Under the pieces are notes generated by a model that made no database searches, had not been told where the DNA came from, and saw only the letters and a list, made by a program, of their open reading frames with translations. Positions 33,000 to 43,400 of a DNA stretch of 64,000 nucleotides are shown here, piece after piece; within the stretch, counting starts at the first letter, position 1, and each line of letters opens with the position of its first letter. Source of the DNA: Colwellia sp. MB3u-41 (GTDB taxonomy: Bacteria > Pseudomonadota > Gammaproteobacteria > Enterobacterales > Alteromonadaceae); the NCBI RefSeq assembly GCF_014076845.1, contig NZ_JACGUT010000047.1, forward strand, positions 372,001-436,000. Reading direction: 5' to 3'. The position numbers and the translations under genes were made by a program.

Positions 33000-33614
33000 T
33001 TACCATTTAGCTAACAGCTTATTTACGTCACTTTTTGCTGTCTTTGATAACTTTTGTATTAATGCAAAAGGCACAAACTCGCCGTTAATTTTTTCTTCGA
33101 TATCATCAAGCATCGATAACCATAATTTTGCGGTCATCTCTGCATCAAATAAAGCCCGGTGAAAGGCTCCATCTGATGGAATGTTTTTATAACGAATAAG
33201 TGTCCCTAGTTTATGATTAGGCGCGTCTATATTAATTCTACGTGAAACCAGTAATGAACAAATAAATTGCCCCGAGTATCTTCTAGAAATATTATTAAGC
33301 TCGGCGTCCAAGAACTTTTGATCAAAAGAAGCATTGTGCGCAAGTAAATTATCATCGCCAAGAAAATTGGCAAACTCTGCCATCACTTCATCACAAGAAC
33401 CGACCTCAGCGAGCATCTGATTAGATATTCCAGTGTATTGTTCAATAAAGCTACTAACCCGAAAACCAGGATTCATTAACGATTGAAATTTGCCGGTAAC
33501 CTTACCGTCTACAATTCTAACCGCCCCTATTTCTATGGCCCTATCACCTTGGGTTGGTGATAGTCCTGTGGTTTCAAAATCAAGAACCACTAACGAATTC
33601 GCATTTTCATGCAT
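33000..33614 (-). CDS. 3'-5' exonuclease, DnaQ/RNase T-like (DEDDh)
   Basis: This 204-residue protein is a compact exonuclease domain. Exo I is LDFETTGLSPTQGDRAIEIG (D and E), exo II is HNASFDQKFLD and exo III is HRALFDAEMTAKLW, giving the DEDDh set. The family includes DNA polymerase III epsilon and stand-alone proofreading or repair nucleases. The short C-terminal tail lacks a clear polymerase-binding motif, so it is probably a stand-alone nuclease. It lies 115 bp upstream of the EEP gene on the same strand and may be co-transcribed. Confidence 0.88.
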   Translation of the reverse strand: MHENANSLVVLDFETTGLSPTQGDRAIEIGAVRIVDGKVTGKFQSLMNPGFRVSSFIEQYTGISNQMLAEVGSCDEVMAEFANFLGDDNLLAHNASFDQKFLDAELNNISRRYSGQFICSLLVSRRINIDAPNHKLGTLIRYKNIPSDGAFHRALFDAEMTAKLWLSMLDDIEEKINGEFVPFALIQKLSKTAKSDVNKLLAKW

Positions 33615-33734
33615 GTAAATTAACCCTGTAAATTAATGCTAGGCTGATTTTAACGGCTCTGTTTCAAAAGGAAAGTAATCATTACTTGTAAGATATTTAA
33701 ATTATTCTTTTCAAAAATCAATTTGAAAACTACA

Positions 33735-33750
33735 CTGTATAAAAATACAG
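33735..33750. promoter_or_regulatory. LexA (SOS) box upstream of the umuDC remnant
   Basis: CTGTATAAAAATACAG is a perfect CTGT-N8-ACAG LexA site, 14 bp before the umuD-like start. It is intact although the genes behind it are broken. Confidence 0.8.
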
Positions 33751-33764
33751 TTGAGATTTAAGTG

Positions 33765-34178
33765 ATGAACGTTATTCCTATTTACATTGAAGCAGGTATT
33801 TCAGGGTTTTAATCACCCGCAGCCGAATATAAAGAACTGGGGTTATCACTAGATACACTCCTTATTAGACATCCTAACGCTACATTTATTGGTCAAGCAT
33901 CTGGTGAATTTATGCAGGGAGTAGGCATTTTTGATGGCGACTTACTTATTGTAGACAGATCGCTCACCGCTAGAAATGGCGATGTTATTGTGGCAAATTA
34001 CAATGGTTGTTTTGTCTGTAAGTTAATTGATAAAAAACAAGCACGGCTATTATCTGCATCTAAAGATTTTGCACCGGTTAGTATTCAGCCCGAAGATGAT
34101 TTTCAGCTAGAAGGTATAGTCACACGTGCTATTCGTCTTCATCACCCAGCACCTGAATTAACCGCATGTATGCACTAG
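33765..34178 (+). pseudogene. umuD: umuD-like gene with a nonsense codon and missing catalytic serine
   Basis: The frame starts MNVIPIYIEAGISGF, meets a TAA at about 33810 and continues SPAAEYKELGLSLDTLLIRH, then FIGQASGEFMQGVGIFDGDL and CKLIDKKQARLLS. This is UmuD, the LexA-type self-cleaving protein that forms part of DNA polymerase V. In active UmuD the catalytic serine lies in SGxSM; here the motif reads SGEFM, so the nucleophile is phenylalanine. The lysine in CKL is kept. The premature stop and lost serine show it is dead, although the last 88 codons still form an open frame. It overlaps the umuC remnant by 13 bp. Confidence 0.85.
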
Positions 34179-34315
34179 TTGATGCCGTGTCTTTTTATGC
34201 TAGTGCCGAAAAAGTATTCGACCCAAGCATAAGAAATAAGCCCGTCGTTGTTTTAACCAATAACCACCCTAGACTATTTTCACTAAACACCAACCATACA
34301 CTTTTTACAATGTGA
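34166..34315 (+). pseudogene. umuC: umuC remnant (first 37 codons)
   Basis: MYALVDAVSFYASAEKVFDP continues SIRNKPVVVLTNN, the conserved start of UmuC (Y-family DNA polymerase V catalytic subunit). Similarity ends after NNHPR, where GCVIARS should follow, and the frame closes 12 codons later. The remaining roughly 380 codons are missing. The umuD-umuC overlap is retained, as in intact operons. Confidence 0.8.
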
Positions 34316-34437
34316 AAATTTAAAGTATTATTGAAAACTATTATATTAATTAATAGGGTTACATTTAAAAAATAAGCAGATTTGAAAAGACTCTTAACGG
34401 ATGAAATAGCATGTAAAGATAAAACAAAAAATTCAGT

Positions 34438-35482
34438 TGTTAGAAAATAAATTTGGGTACATTATTTAGATGACCTTCAGTTAGACGATGTAGAAATTGA
34501 ATTAGCAAAAATTAATGCAAAGAACACTTGGGAACAACTTAAAAGCTACTTACCATTATATGCATTTTTCAATCAGATCGAAAAGTAGTGACAGATATAG
34601 TGAAATTCAAAATCCTTTAAAACTTGCAGTTCAAGAAATTTTGTAAGACTAGCGACTGATGGATAGTTTGAATGAAGTGGCTATTGAAGTGGCTATTGAA
34701 GTTGAAACTAAACTAAATGAGGTAGTAGTAAAGACTTTAGAAAAACTAGACGAAATAAATCCATAAATTTCAGATAGTCTTACCCCTTTAATTCCTAACG
34801 CAGACAGCCTCAAATCCGTTGATGTTTTTAAGTCGGTATCTATAACTGGAAATGAAGATATTCCTATTAATAAAAGAGGTCGCTGTGTTGAAAGGCTAGT
34901 TCTTTTGAATTTTTTAGATCATAAGCTGAAAGAAAAAAGATGAAAATAATGCCCCCAACATTATTTATGCTATTGAATAGCCTGAAACTTTACAGCAGCC
35001 AAGTTATCAAGAAAAATTAATCGAAGCATTTATCGAGCTTTCTAAGAGCCATAATGCACACGTATTACTTACCTCTCATGGTCCATCAATAGTGAAATCA
35101 CTAGATTTTTACCATCTTAAGTTTATAAAGAAAGAACCAGCTAAAGGCGTTTTAAATGTCAAGAGAAGCGAGTCGCCTTATCCTCGTTCAATGAAGTGAT
35201 TTTTTTGGCATTTGGCGAATCACATGATGAGTGCCACAATGAGTTATATGTATTTATTGAGAGTGAATAATTATTAACTGAATATAAAGGTGGCAGACCA
35301 ACTATCAGCTATATAACAATAAAACGAAATGGTGCTCTTTTAGAAGAGAAAAAATTGTCAGTGAGTATATACGTCATGAAATACATCACCCCGAAAACAT
35401 AAATAATGCACCGTGCTCAGATCAAAAACTTCAAGGTTCAATTAATGATATGAGAATATTTATTCAAGCTCAGATGAATTAA
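34438..35482 (+). pseudogene. Decayed AAA-type ATPase (OLD/RecF-like ATP-binding protein)
   Basis: Short frames interrupted by stops read DDLQLDDVEIELAKINAKNT, WEQLKSYLPLYALF, LKSVDVFKSVSITGNEDIPI, NIIYAIE-stop-PETLQQPSYQEKLIEAFIE, AHVLLTSHGPSIVKSLDFYH and a C-terminal VSEYIRHEIHHPENINNAPC. The NIIYAIEEPE (Walker B) and LLTSHxPSIV (H-loop) pattern is that of AAA_15/AAA_21 ATPases related to OLD nucleases, often found in defence loci. At least five in-frame stops or shifts are present and the Walker A end is missing. Confidence 0.65.
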
Positions 35483-35983
35483 TAGGAACCGGTAAGAAAT
35501 TAAACAGTACAAAAGAGAGCTTTCAGGTCAACATTTGTCATTAACTTAAGTAAACCTAATGTCGGGTATGTGGCTTGAGTAACTTTAGAAAAATGAACAC
35601 GGGTAGTTTTTCCCTCACCAAAAGCTAACGTCAAAAAAGTGCACAAAGAAGAAGTAAGCTTTTGCCGAGAACAACTGAACATCAGTTAGTTGACCTAAAC
35701 ATGTCGACAGCGGAATTAAGATTATTGGCATACCGGACGTTCCCACAATCGCTTTTGAGACTAACTCCATGCTCAAAAGCGCAAAATACAGTTATAGAAC
35801 AAGAACAATATCTATGGCTGCTGTAAGCTCGTTGCTGCCTGAGGGGCAAAATCTCTGGATACGACTTTTTCCACAGTGACGAAATTAAACATGTTCATTA
35901 TGTTTAATATAGAGATTAGATTAAATATTACCTCCTTCTTGTCTTTTAAAACCATCATACAGATTAACTTTTTATTTGATTTT
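35483..35983. other. Gene-free stretch after the ATPase remnant
   Basis: No complete gene. A 60-codon minus-strand frame at 35500-35682 (ending LLKLMTNVDLKALFCTV) has no start signal and no recognised family; it may be a transposase fragment. Confidence 0.4.
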
Positions 35984-36331
35984 TTATTCATGGTTAATTT
36001 TGAATTGAGCAACTAAGGTTTGCATATCTGTTAATAGTTTCGCTAATTCTTGTCTAGCTTTTGAAACGTCAACTATCGCTTGAGAACTCTCTTGGGTTTT
36101 GTCATTAATTTTAACAACATTCATATTAATTTCCTCGACAACAGTCTCTTGTTGCTCCGATGCTGTTGCTATTCGTGTACTCATATCATTTATTTGGGTA
36201 ATAATGTCGGCAATGCTATTTAATGTATCCCCTGTCGATGATACGCTATTTATTACATTGATTACTTGCTCTTCGCTTTTCTTCATTAACGTTACAGCGG
36301 AGGTTGAATTCTTTTTAAGCTGGCGTATCAG
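35984..36331 (-). pseudogene. Methyl-accepting chemotaxis protein, C-terminal fragment
   Basis: The frame reads IRQLKKNSTSAVTLMKKSEE, then INSVSSTGDTLNSIADIITQ, INDMSTRIATASEQQETVVE and ends MQTLVAQFKI. This is the last part of a chemoreceptor cytoplasmic signalling domain, with the IATASEQQ methylation-helix motif and the usual C-terminus. The signalling hairpin tip, HAMP, membrane segments and ligand domain (about 400 or more residues) are gone. The apparent start at 36286 is internal, so it is a remnant rather than a small gene. Confidence 0.8.
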
Positions 36332-36775
36332 AGCGTTTGGTCAACTTTTTTTGGTGTAGCATGGTTCCCCCCCATACCAAGCTGAAAGTATTATCAATAT
36401 TGACTTTAGACTGTTCGAGTAAGTCAGCGATTAACGTTAGCAGACGTCAAAGCAAACTTCTTTTTAAGTGCATAAAAGCTCGAGTTGATAACTGCGGTTA
36501 TTGTTAATAGTCAATGATGGTTTTCTATTGCTCTTAGCTACGCGTAATTCTCATGGTTATCTCCTAAATTAAGTCTGGAGATAACATAACGAAGATCAAA
36601 CGCTAACAACAGGTGCCATTAGCTATTCGCTTACGAAGCTTTTTTCAAAAATCCGTAATTTAGATACGGCTTTCTCATGTCAATGAATGCTCAACTTTAT
36701 GAAAAATTTGTCTTATAAATCTAACAGTAATGACCGCTATCAATTCAACGGCGCAAGTTGAACTTAATTAAAGCA
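36332..36775. other. Gene-free stretch upstream of the MCP remnant
   Basis: It contains a hairpin GTTATCTCC (36556-36564) with GGAGATAAC (36577-36585) and otherwise decayed AT-rich sequence. No credible gene. Confidence 0.4.
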
Positions 36776-37414
36776 CTAAAAACTATACGCCCCACCCAAA
36801 TAGATGACATCAACATCATTAGGCTCTAAAGCATAACGCGTAAAACCTAGGCTTAACTGCCATTGTTTGGTTAGTTGATAATGTCCCTCTAGGCCATAGT
36901 AAATATCATGATCGTCACGCCTAGTGGTTATTTGCTGTGCTTGATAGGTACTGGTGATGTTTCCTTCCCATGCTATAAGGCCCAGTGATACCGACGTACT
37001 TATATCTTCTTGTTGCCATAATTGATAACGCGCTCCAAGCGTAAAACCATCACCTAATACCGGCGATATGTTAGCGACACTATTGTGATATTGTGTTGGT
37101 GATAAACTGTCGCCGGTAAGGGTGACATCACCCTCACCCAGCTCAAGATAACTCGCTTCAAGGGTTAAGCCATTGTCTAGCTGATAACCAATACCTAATG
37201 ACCAACTGATGTCACTGTCGCTCAGATGGGTAACTTCTCCTGACGGTAGCTGTGCAGTGAGGCTTCCTGTGTTAGCTTCGCTTTTTCCGAGCTCTACGCT
37301 GACCAACCAGTTGTTGGCGTGGCTCGTTGCACTTAACAGTAACCCCATACCTAGAGTAATTAATTTAGCGATCAAGTTTTTTACCTGGTTATGTTCTATA
37401 GGGCTACTTTTCAT
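36776..37414 (-). CDS. OmpA-like outer-membrane beta-barrel protein
   Basis: This 212-residue protein has a signal peptide (LITLGMGLLLSATSHA) followed by alternating amphipathic strands. Examples are NWLVSVELGKSEA, ISWSLGIGYQLDNGLTLEAS, GFTLGARYQLW and QWQLSLGFTRYALEP, and it ends in phenylalanine (YLGGAYSF), the terminal signature of outer-membrane barrels. It matches the eight-stranded OmpA/OmpW-like barrel fold. Its start codon overlaps the stop of the giant surface protein by 4 bp, so both are made from one mRNA. It could help anchor or export that protein, which is inference. Confidence 0.8.
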   Translation of the reverse strand: MKSSPIEHNQVKNLIAKLITLGMGLLLSATSHANNWLVSVELGKSEANTGSLTAQLPSGEVTHLSDSDISWSLGIGYQLDNGLTLEASYLELGEGDVTLTGDSLSPTQYHNSVANISPVLGDGFTLGARYQLWQQEDISTSVSLGLIAWEGNITSTYQAQQITTRRDDHDIYYGLEGHYQLTKQWQLSLGFTRYALEPNDVDVIYLGGAYSF

Positions 37415-40400
37415 GAGCGGGCTCCTTGGCTTGTTAGTCTCTGCTGTGACACAGCCCGGCTATTTACCCAAGCAACTCTGCGGCGATAAACAAGTAGGGA
37501 TACTATCCCCATAAACCACCAAGCTATTACGCCTCCACTACCGCTTTTATTGGTCACTGTAATGGTTTCATAGGCTTTAACGCTAACCGTAATTTGCCCT
37601 ATCGCTTTGCCACCATTACCATCATCAATCGTATAGGTGATGATGTCGTTGCCGTCAAAGCCTGTTTTAGGGGTGTAGATTAACGTATTGTCAGTGCCTA
37701 TCGTGACACTACCTTGCTCTGCATCGGCGCTAATAAGCGTTAAGGTATCATCATTACCATCACTGTCGTTTAGCAATGGCGCTATGATAATGGCTGTTCT
37801 GTCATCAGTGCTCGCACTGTCATTTTGCGCAACAGGTGCTTGATTTTCAATAATATTAACGGTCACATCAGCATAACTTGTACCGCCGCGACCATCACTT
37901 ACACCATAGTTAATAGTAGCAACACCAATAAAGCTTATCGGTGGTGTGTAGATAAGTTGCTGGATATTGATAGCAATATCGACAACACCAAAATCAACAC
38001 TTGCACTGTTAATCGTTAAGACATCGTTATCTTCATCGCTGTCATTAAGTAATACATCAATCGTAATGGGTGTATTTAGTGCAGTGCTTGTTGTTTCAGC
38101 TTCTGCAACAGGGAAGTGATTAGTATCTATTAATACGGCCACGCCGCCTGGGTCAACAATACTGCCGTTAGCTGAACCATCGTCATCGTTAGGGCCACCA
38201 TCTTCAATTGTTAACTGTACACACCAATGGCCTTCGTTTAGTCCTATTGTCCAGCTTGCATCGCCAGGAGGAGGACAAAAGCCAAAGCTTCCTTCGCTTG
38301 AAGCAAACTTGTTATTAACATCAACAACAAATTCAACCCAGCCATTTACTGGCGTAAACTTCCGATACAAGGCATCAGCAGGTATGGGTAATCGTTGAGG
38401 TAGCACTAGATTGTAGCTTTGTCCTGCTTGAGGTAAACCATAAGCGATAAAGTCGAATATACCTCCTACATTTAGCGTATTTTCATCGTTTTGCACTTCA
38501 TCAGGCGTCAGTTCAAGGCCACCACTTTGGTTATTCGCTACCGTAGCGCCTTTACGTAAACATACACCTGACTCACCTTCAACAAGGAAGAGTTGTGATT
38601 CACTGACTTGCTGTGGCATGACGTTACATGCACTGGGTACATCAAGATAATTAGGAATACCATCAAAATCATCATCACCAAGACCCTCTTCATTGTCAGG
38701 AATTAAATCGCCATCACTATCGACATCGGTTAATACGGCTAAGGTATCGGTAATAACAAGATAAATATTGGTTGTTGTTGATAGTGGTGTATCACCATTA
38801 TCTGTCACCACTAAGTTCAAAGTTTGAATACCGGCTGTTAACCCTGCGGTGTTAAAGGTATAAATGGTTTCATCACTGTCAACATCGACCAATTCACTCT
38901 CACTATCTAGCCATTGATACTGGTGTGTATCAAGCGTATTACTATCAAAAACCTCTGTTTGAATAACCACTTGACCCGCATTGCTTTCAATCAATAAACG
39001 CTGTTCATTGTCTTGCGTCACACGATAAGTCACTTGTGGTGCAATATTTTGTTCAGTAATCGTTAAGGTATAAGCAGATTTAGCGCCCAGGTTAAGGGTA
39101 TCATCGAGGGTAATGATTAACGTTTCACTTTCTTCAGCCATATCGTCAGCTAAAACATCAAAACTAATCGTGCCAACCTCTCCAGAGTTAATGACAATCT
39201 CACCTGCAATAAGGGTATGGTCGTTAGCATCAGCTGAGCCGCTCACGCTATAACCTACAGTGACAGGGTAAACAGGTGAAGTACCGTTTAAGTAAATCTC
39301 CACATCGTGTGAAGTCCCTTCTACTGACGTTTTATTTTGACTCATCGTAATCAGTGGGTACACGACGACAGATTGACTTGCCACACTCTTGAGACCTTGG
39401 CTATCTTCTGCTTGCCAATACGCTACGTTGTTACCCGGTCTAAATAACGTGGTGCCATCTACTAAGGAAACAGGCAGTATTTGTCCTGCATTATCCACAG
39501 CGGTGGCTACCCCTAAATCAACTTTAGTAAATAACGCCGTTGCATTAGCTATTACGTCTTCAGGTAGTGTAATAATTGGTAATTGTGCGTTGATGCCGCC
39601 ATCAATAAATAACGTCACGCGTGCCTTTGCAGAGCCATTGTCTTGAGTTTTGTGTCCGTCATTGATAACGTAATCTAGCGAGATAACACCTTGTACACCC
39701 TCCTGAGCTTGATAAACTAACTGATTATCATCAATACTGACACTACCAATACTGGCAGAGGCGTTAGTGATAGTTAATTCGTCATTTTCAATGTCACTAT
39801 CATTACTTAGCACATCAAGGATATAGACCCCAGTTTCATTAAAGGCAAGTGTAATATCATCATCGGTTGCTATAGGGGCATCATTAACAGAAGTGATAGT
39901 GAGCGTAACTGTAGCAGGCGCTGAATCTACATCACCATCATTCACCATATAGGTAAAGCTGTCTTCACCCTGATAATCCGCTTCAGGTGTGTATTGCCAT
40001 TGCGCAGTATTATCTAAAGAAGCCGTTAACTTACCCTGTGAGGGTTCGCTTGCAATAATAAAGGTTAATTCATCTCCTTCATCATTGTCAGTGGCCGTTA
40101 AGGTAACAAACGTATCGCTATCTTCTGCTAAGGTTTCACTCACATCAGCAGCAACGGGTGCTTGGTTAATGTCAACCACCTCGAGGTTAAATGCCATTAA
40201 ACTTGCTGATGCATTGCCACTGTCTGTTACGCTAATAATAATACCTGAGGTAATGCCAATATCACTCTTACTTGGCGTGCCGTTTAATGCGCCTGTTGTG
40301 GCGCTAAAGGCTGCCCAACTGGGTTCATTGGTAATACTGAAGGTCTGCGTATCACCTGCATCTGCATCTGCATCTGTCACACTCGGCGTAAAGCTATAAG

Positions 40401-43400
40401 CCACATCTTCAGCAATGGTCGTCGCTGGCGTACCCGTGATAACCGGTGCGTCATTGGTATTTGACACCGTGACACTAAAGGCGGTTAAGCTTGCGGTGGC
40501 ACTGGCACTATCGGTGGCTGTTATCACAATCCCCGCCGTCACGCCCACATCATCATTAGTCGGCGTGCCGGTTAATGCGCCTGTTGTGGCACTAAAGGCC
40601 GCCCAACTGGGTTTATTGGTGACACTAAAGGTACTAGTATCGCCTGCATCTGCATCACTGACGCTTGGCGTAAAGTTGTAAGCCTCATCTTGCGCCACGG
40701 TTATCGCGGGCGTACCGGTGATAACCGGTGCGTCGTTGATATTTAACACCGTCACGCTAAAGGCGGTTAAGCTTGCCGTAGCACCGGCGCTATCGGTGGC
40801 CGTTATCACAATCCCCGCCGTCACGCCCACATCATCATTAGTCGGCGTGCCGGTTAATGCGCCTGTTGTGGCGCTAAAGCCAGCCCAACTGGGTTTATTG
40901 GTGATACTAAAGGTTTGGGTGTCGCCTGCATCGACATCACTGACGCTTGGCGTAAAGCGGTAAGCCTTATCTTGTGCCACTGTTGTGATGGGCGTACCGG
41001 TGATAACCGGTGCGTCATTAGTATTTGACACCGTCACGCTAAAGGCGGTTAAGCTGGCGGTAGCACCGGCGCTATCGGTGGCCGTTATCACAATCCCCGC
41101 CGTCACGCCCACATCATCATTAGTCGGCGTGCCGGTTATGGCGCCGGTTATGGCGCTAAAGCCAGCCCAACTGGGTTTATTGGTAATACTAAAGGTTTGG
41201 GTATCACCTGCATCGACATCCGCCACGCTTGGCGTGAAGCTGTAGCTGCTATCTTGCGCCACGGTTATGATGGGCGTACCGGTGATAACCGGTGCGTCAT
41301 TGGTATTTGACACAACCACAGTGAAGCTTTGTATAGCCGCGGCGTTTTCATTATCAACCACGCTTAGTACCACGCTATTATTGCCCACATTAGCGTTAGT
41401 GGGTAAGCCCGATAACGTGGCGGTGCCATTGCCGTTATCTGCCACAGTCAACCACGTCGGTTGAGTGGTCGCGATAATGGTTAAATTTGTATCATCGCTA
41501 TCGCTAGCAATTATGTTGTAGTTATAGTTACTGTTTTCAGTCGCGGCAGTTACCCCAGTAGAGGTAAAGTTAGGTAAATCATTGACTGAACTGACTGTCA
41601 CATTAACTGTAATCGTGTCGTTGACTAGACCATCAGATACATTGACCACAAAACTGTCTGCACCAAAATAGTGGTTAGTGGGTGTATAACTTATCGCTTG
41701 ACTATTACCTGTACCAGAAGCTGAAGCGCTGCCCTTCGTTGCTTGGCTGCTAATGCTCCACGTCAGTGGGTTACTATTAGCATCAGTGGCATCTAAGGTT
41801 AATGAAAACGCAGTAGGTGAGCCGTCTTCGCTCATCACAACCGTCGTATTAGTCCCTTGGGTTATCACAGGTGCAGCGTTAGACGTGGTTACCTCGACAT
41901 TAAATGATGCTAAATCATTACCCGCGCCGTTTGAGTCTATAACCCGAATAACAATGCCTGACGTGGTTCCAACATGCGCTGGCGTTGGGTTACCACTGAG
42001 TTTACCTGTGGCGTCATCAAAAATTGCCCACGTCGGTTGGTTGGTAATAGTAAAGCTAAGCGTCTCGTTTTCAATATCGCTCGCCGCTGGCGTAAAACTA
42101 TAAGCATTACCATCAACAACACTCGTTGCTGGCGCACCACTGATAGCTGGTGCATCATTAATCGCATTAATGGTGATGGTTTTACTCAATCCAGTGCCCG
42201 CTTCAAACCAATCGTTAGACGTGATCGTTAACGTACTTACATCGGTATTGTTTAGTGTCGTTTGAAATTTAATACGGTCACTATCATTAAGGAAGGTATT
42301 AATATCAGCACTTAGCCCGGTCAAGGTGATACTGGACGTACCGAATACTTGAGAGCCTGCAATGGTCGTTGATGACACGGTGCTATTGCCATCTTTGGCG
42401 AACAATAAACCGTTATCACTACTGAGCGTTACGGTAATCTCGTTACCGTTATCATCAGCAGTAAAAACATCGCTTAAATCTAACGACGTTTTGACATCTT
42501 CATCGATATCAAAAGGCCCAACGCTATTGGTAGCCTCGACAATCGTTGGTGACAGGTTGGTATTAACACTATGAACCTCGCCGGTTATATATCCCACAGG
42601 GATATTATTGCTTTCATCAACAATATCGGTGCCTGCATTTAAGTCTAAACGGATATCGCCTACTGTGACACCTGTTGTGATAGTTACGGTATAACTTGTT
42701 CCTGAGCCGCTTACAGTATTAATGACGGGGACGACATTAGTTGCGCCACTGACGAGAGTCAGTGTGAAGTCATTGATATCTAAGTTAATCACATCATCTG
42801 AAAAGACCATGTTATAAGTAATAGTGGATGCAGTTTGCGCTGGTGTACCCGATAAAGTGATGCTGGCGACATTGGGTAATGTATCGAGTGTTGTTAGGTT
42901 TAACGCCACCATAGAACCGTCTGCTTGCAGGTTAGTATTCGTGTCTTGAGCAACGATATAAACAGTGTAATTGACCGCATCACTTAAGCCAACAATGTTA
43001 GCCGTACCCGTGGTGCTGGTCGTCGCGATGGTACCACTGGCATGAACCGTGGCTCCAGCGTAATTAATCGCTGCTTTGGTTTGAGTAGCCGTTGGCGCGG
43101 TATCTGCCTGGTCAACAACAATGTAATAAACATCACCCTGCTCGTCTATATCGACAGCTAACGTTGCCCCCGCGTCAGTAATAGTTGATAAAGTCGGTGT
43201 GCTGCTCTCAAAAACTGGTGGCGTAGTATCGTCGTCGTCAGTGATAGTGATGGTTTGCTGCTGGGTTCCATTTTCAACAGCGCTACCGTCAGAGATGGTA
43301 TCTACATCAATAATAATGGTTTCGTCGCCTTCTTCTACGCTGTCATTAACACTAGTGATCCCTGTTACTGCATCGCCGGACGTGGCGCCGCCCGTAATGG

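Noticed and set aside
33912-34178. A stand-alone 88-residue S24-type peptidase gene
   Set aside because: It is the downstream part of umuD after an in-frame stop and lacks the catalytic serine.
35984-36286. A small intact MCP-like gene
   Set aside because: The frame continues upstream of the apparent start with receptor sequence, so it is a truncated receptor.
40170-41464. CRISPR-like periodic repeats
   Set aside because: The units are 282 bp, in frame and encode Ig-like domains; they are coding repeats.
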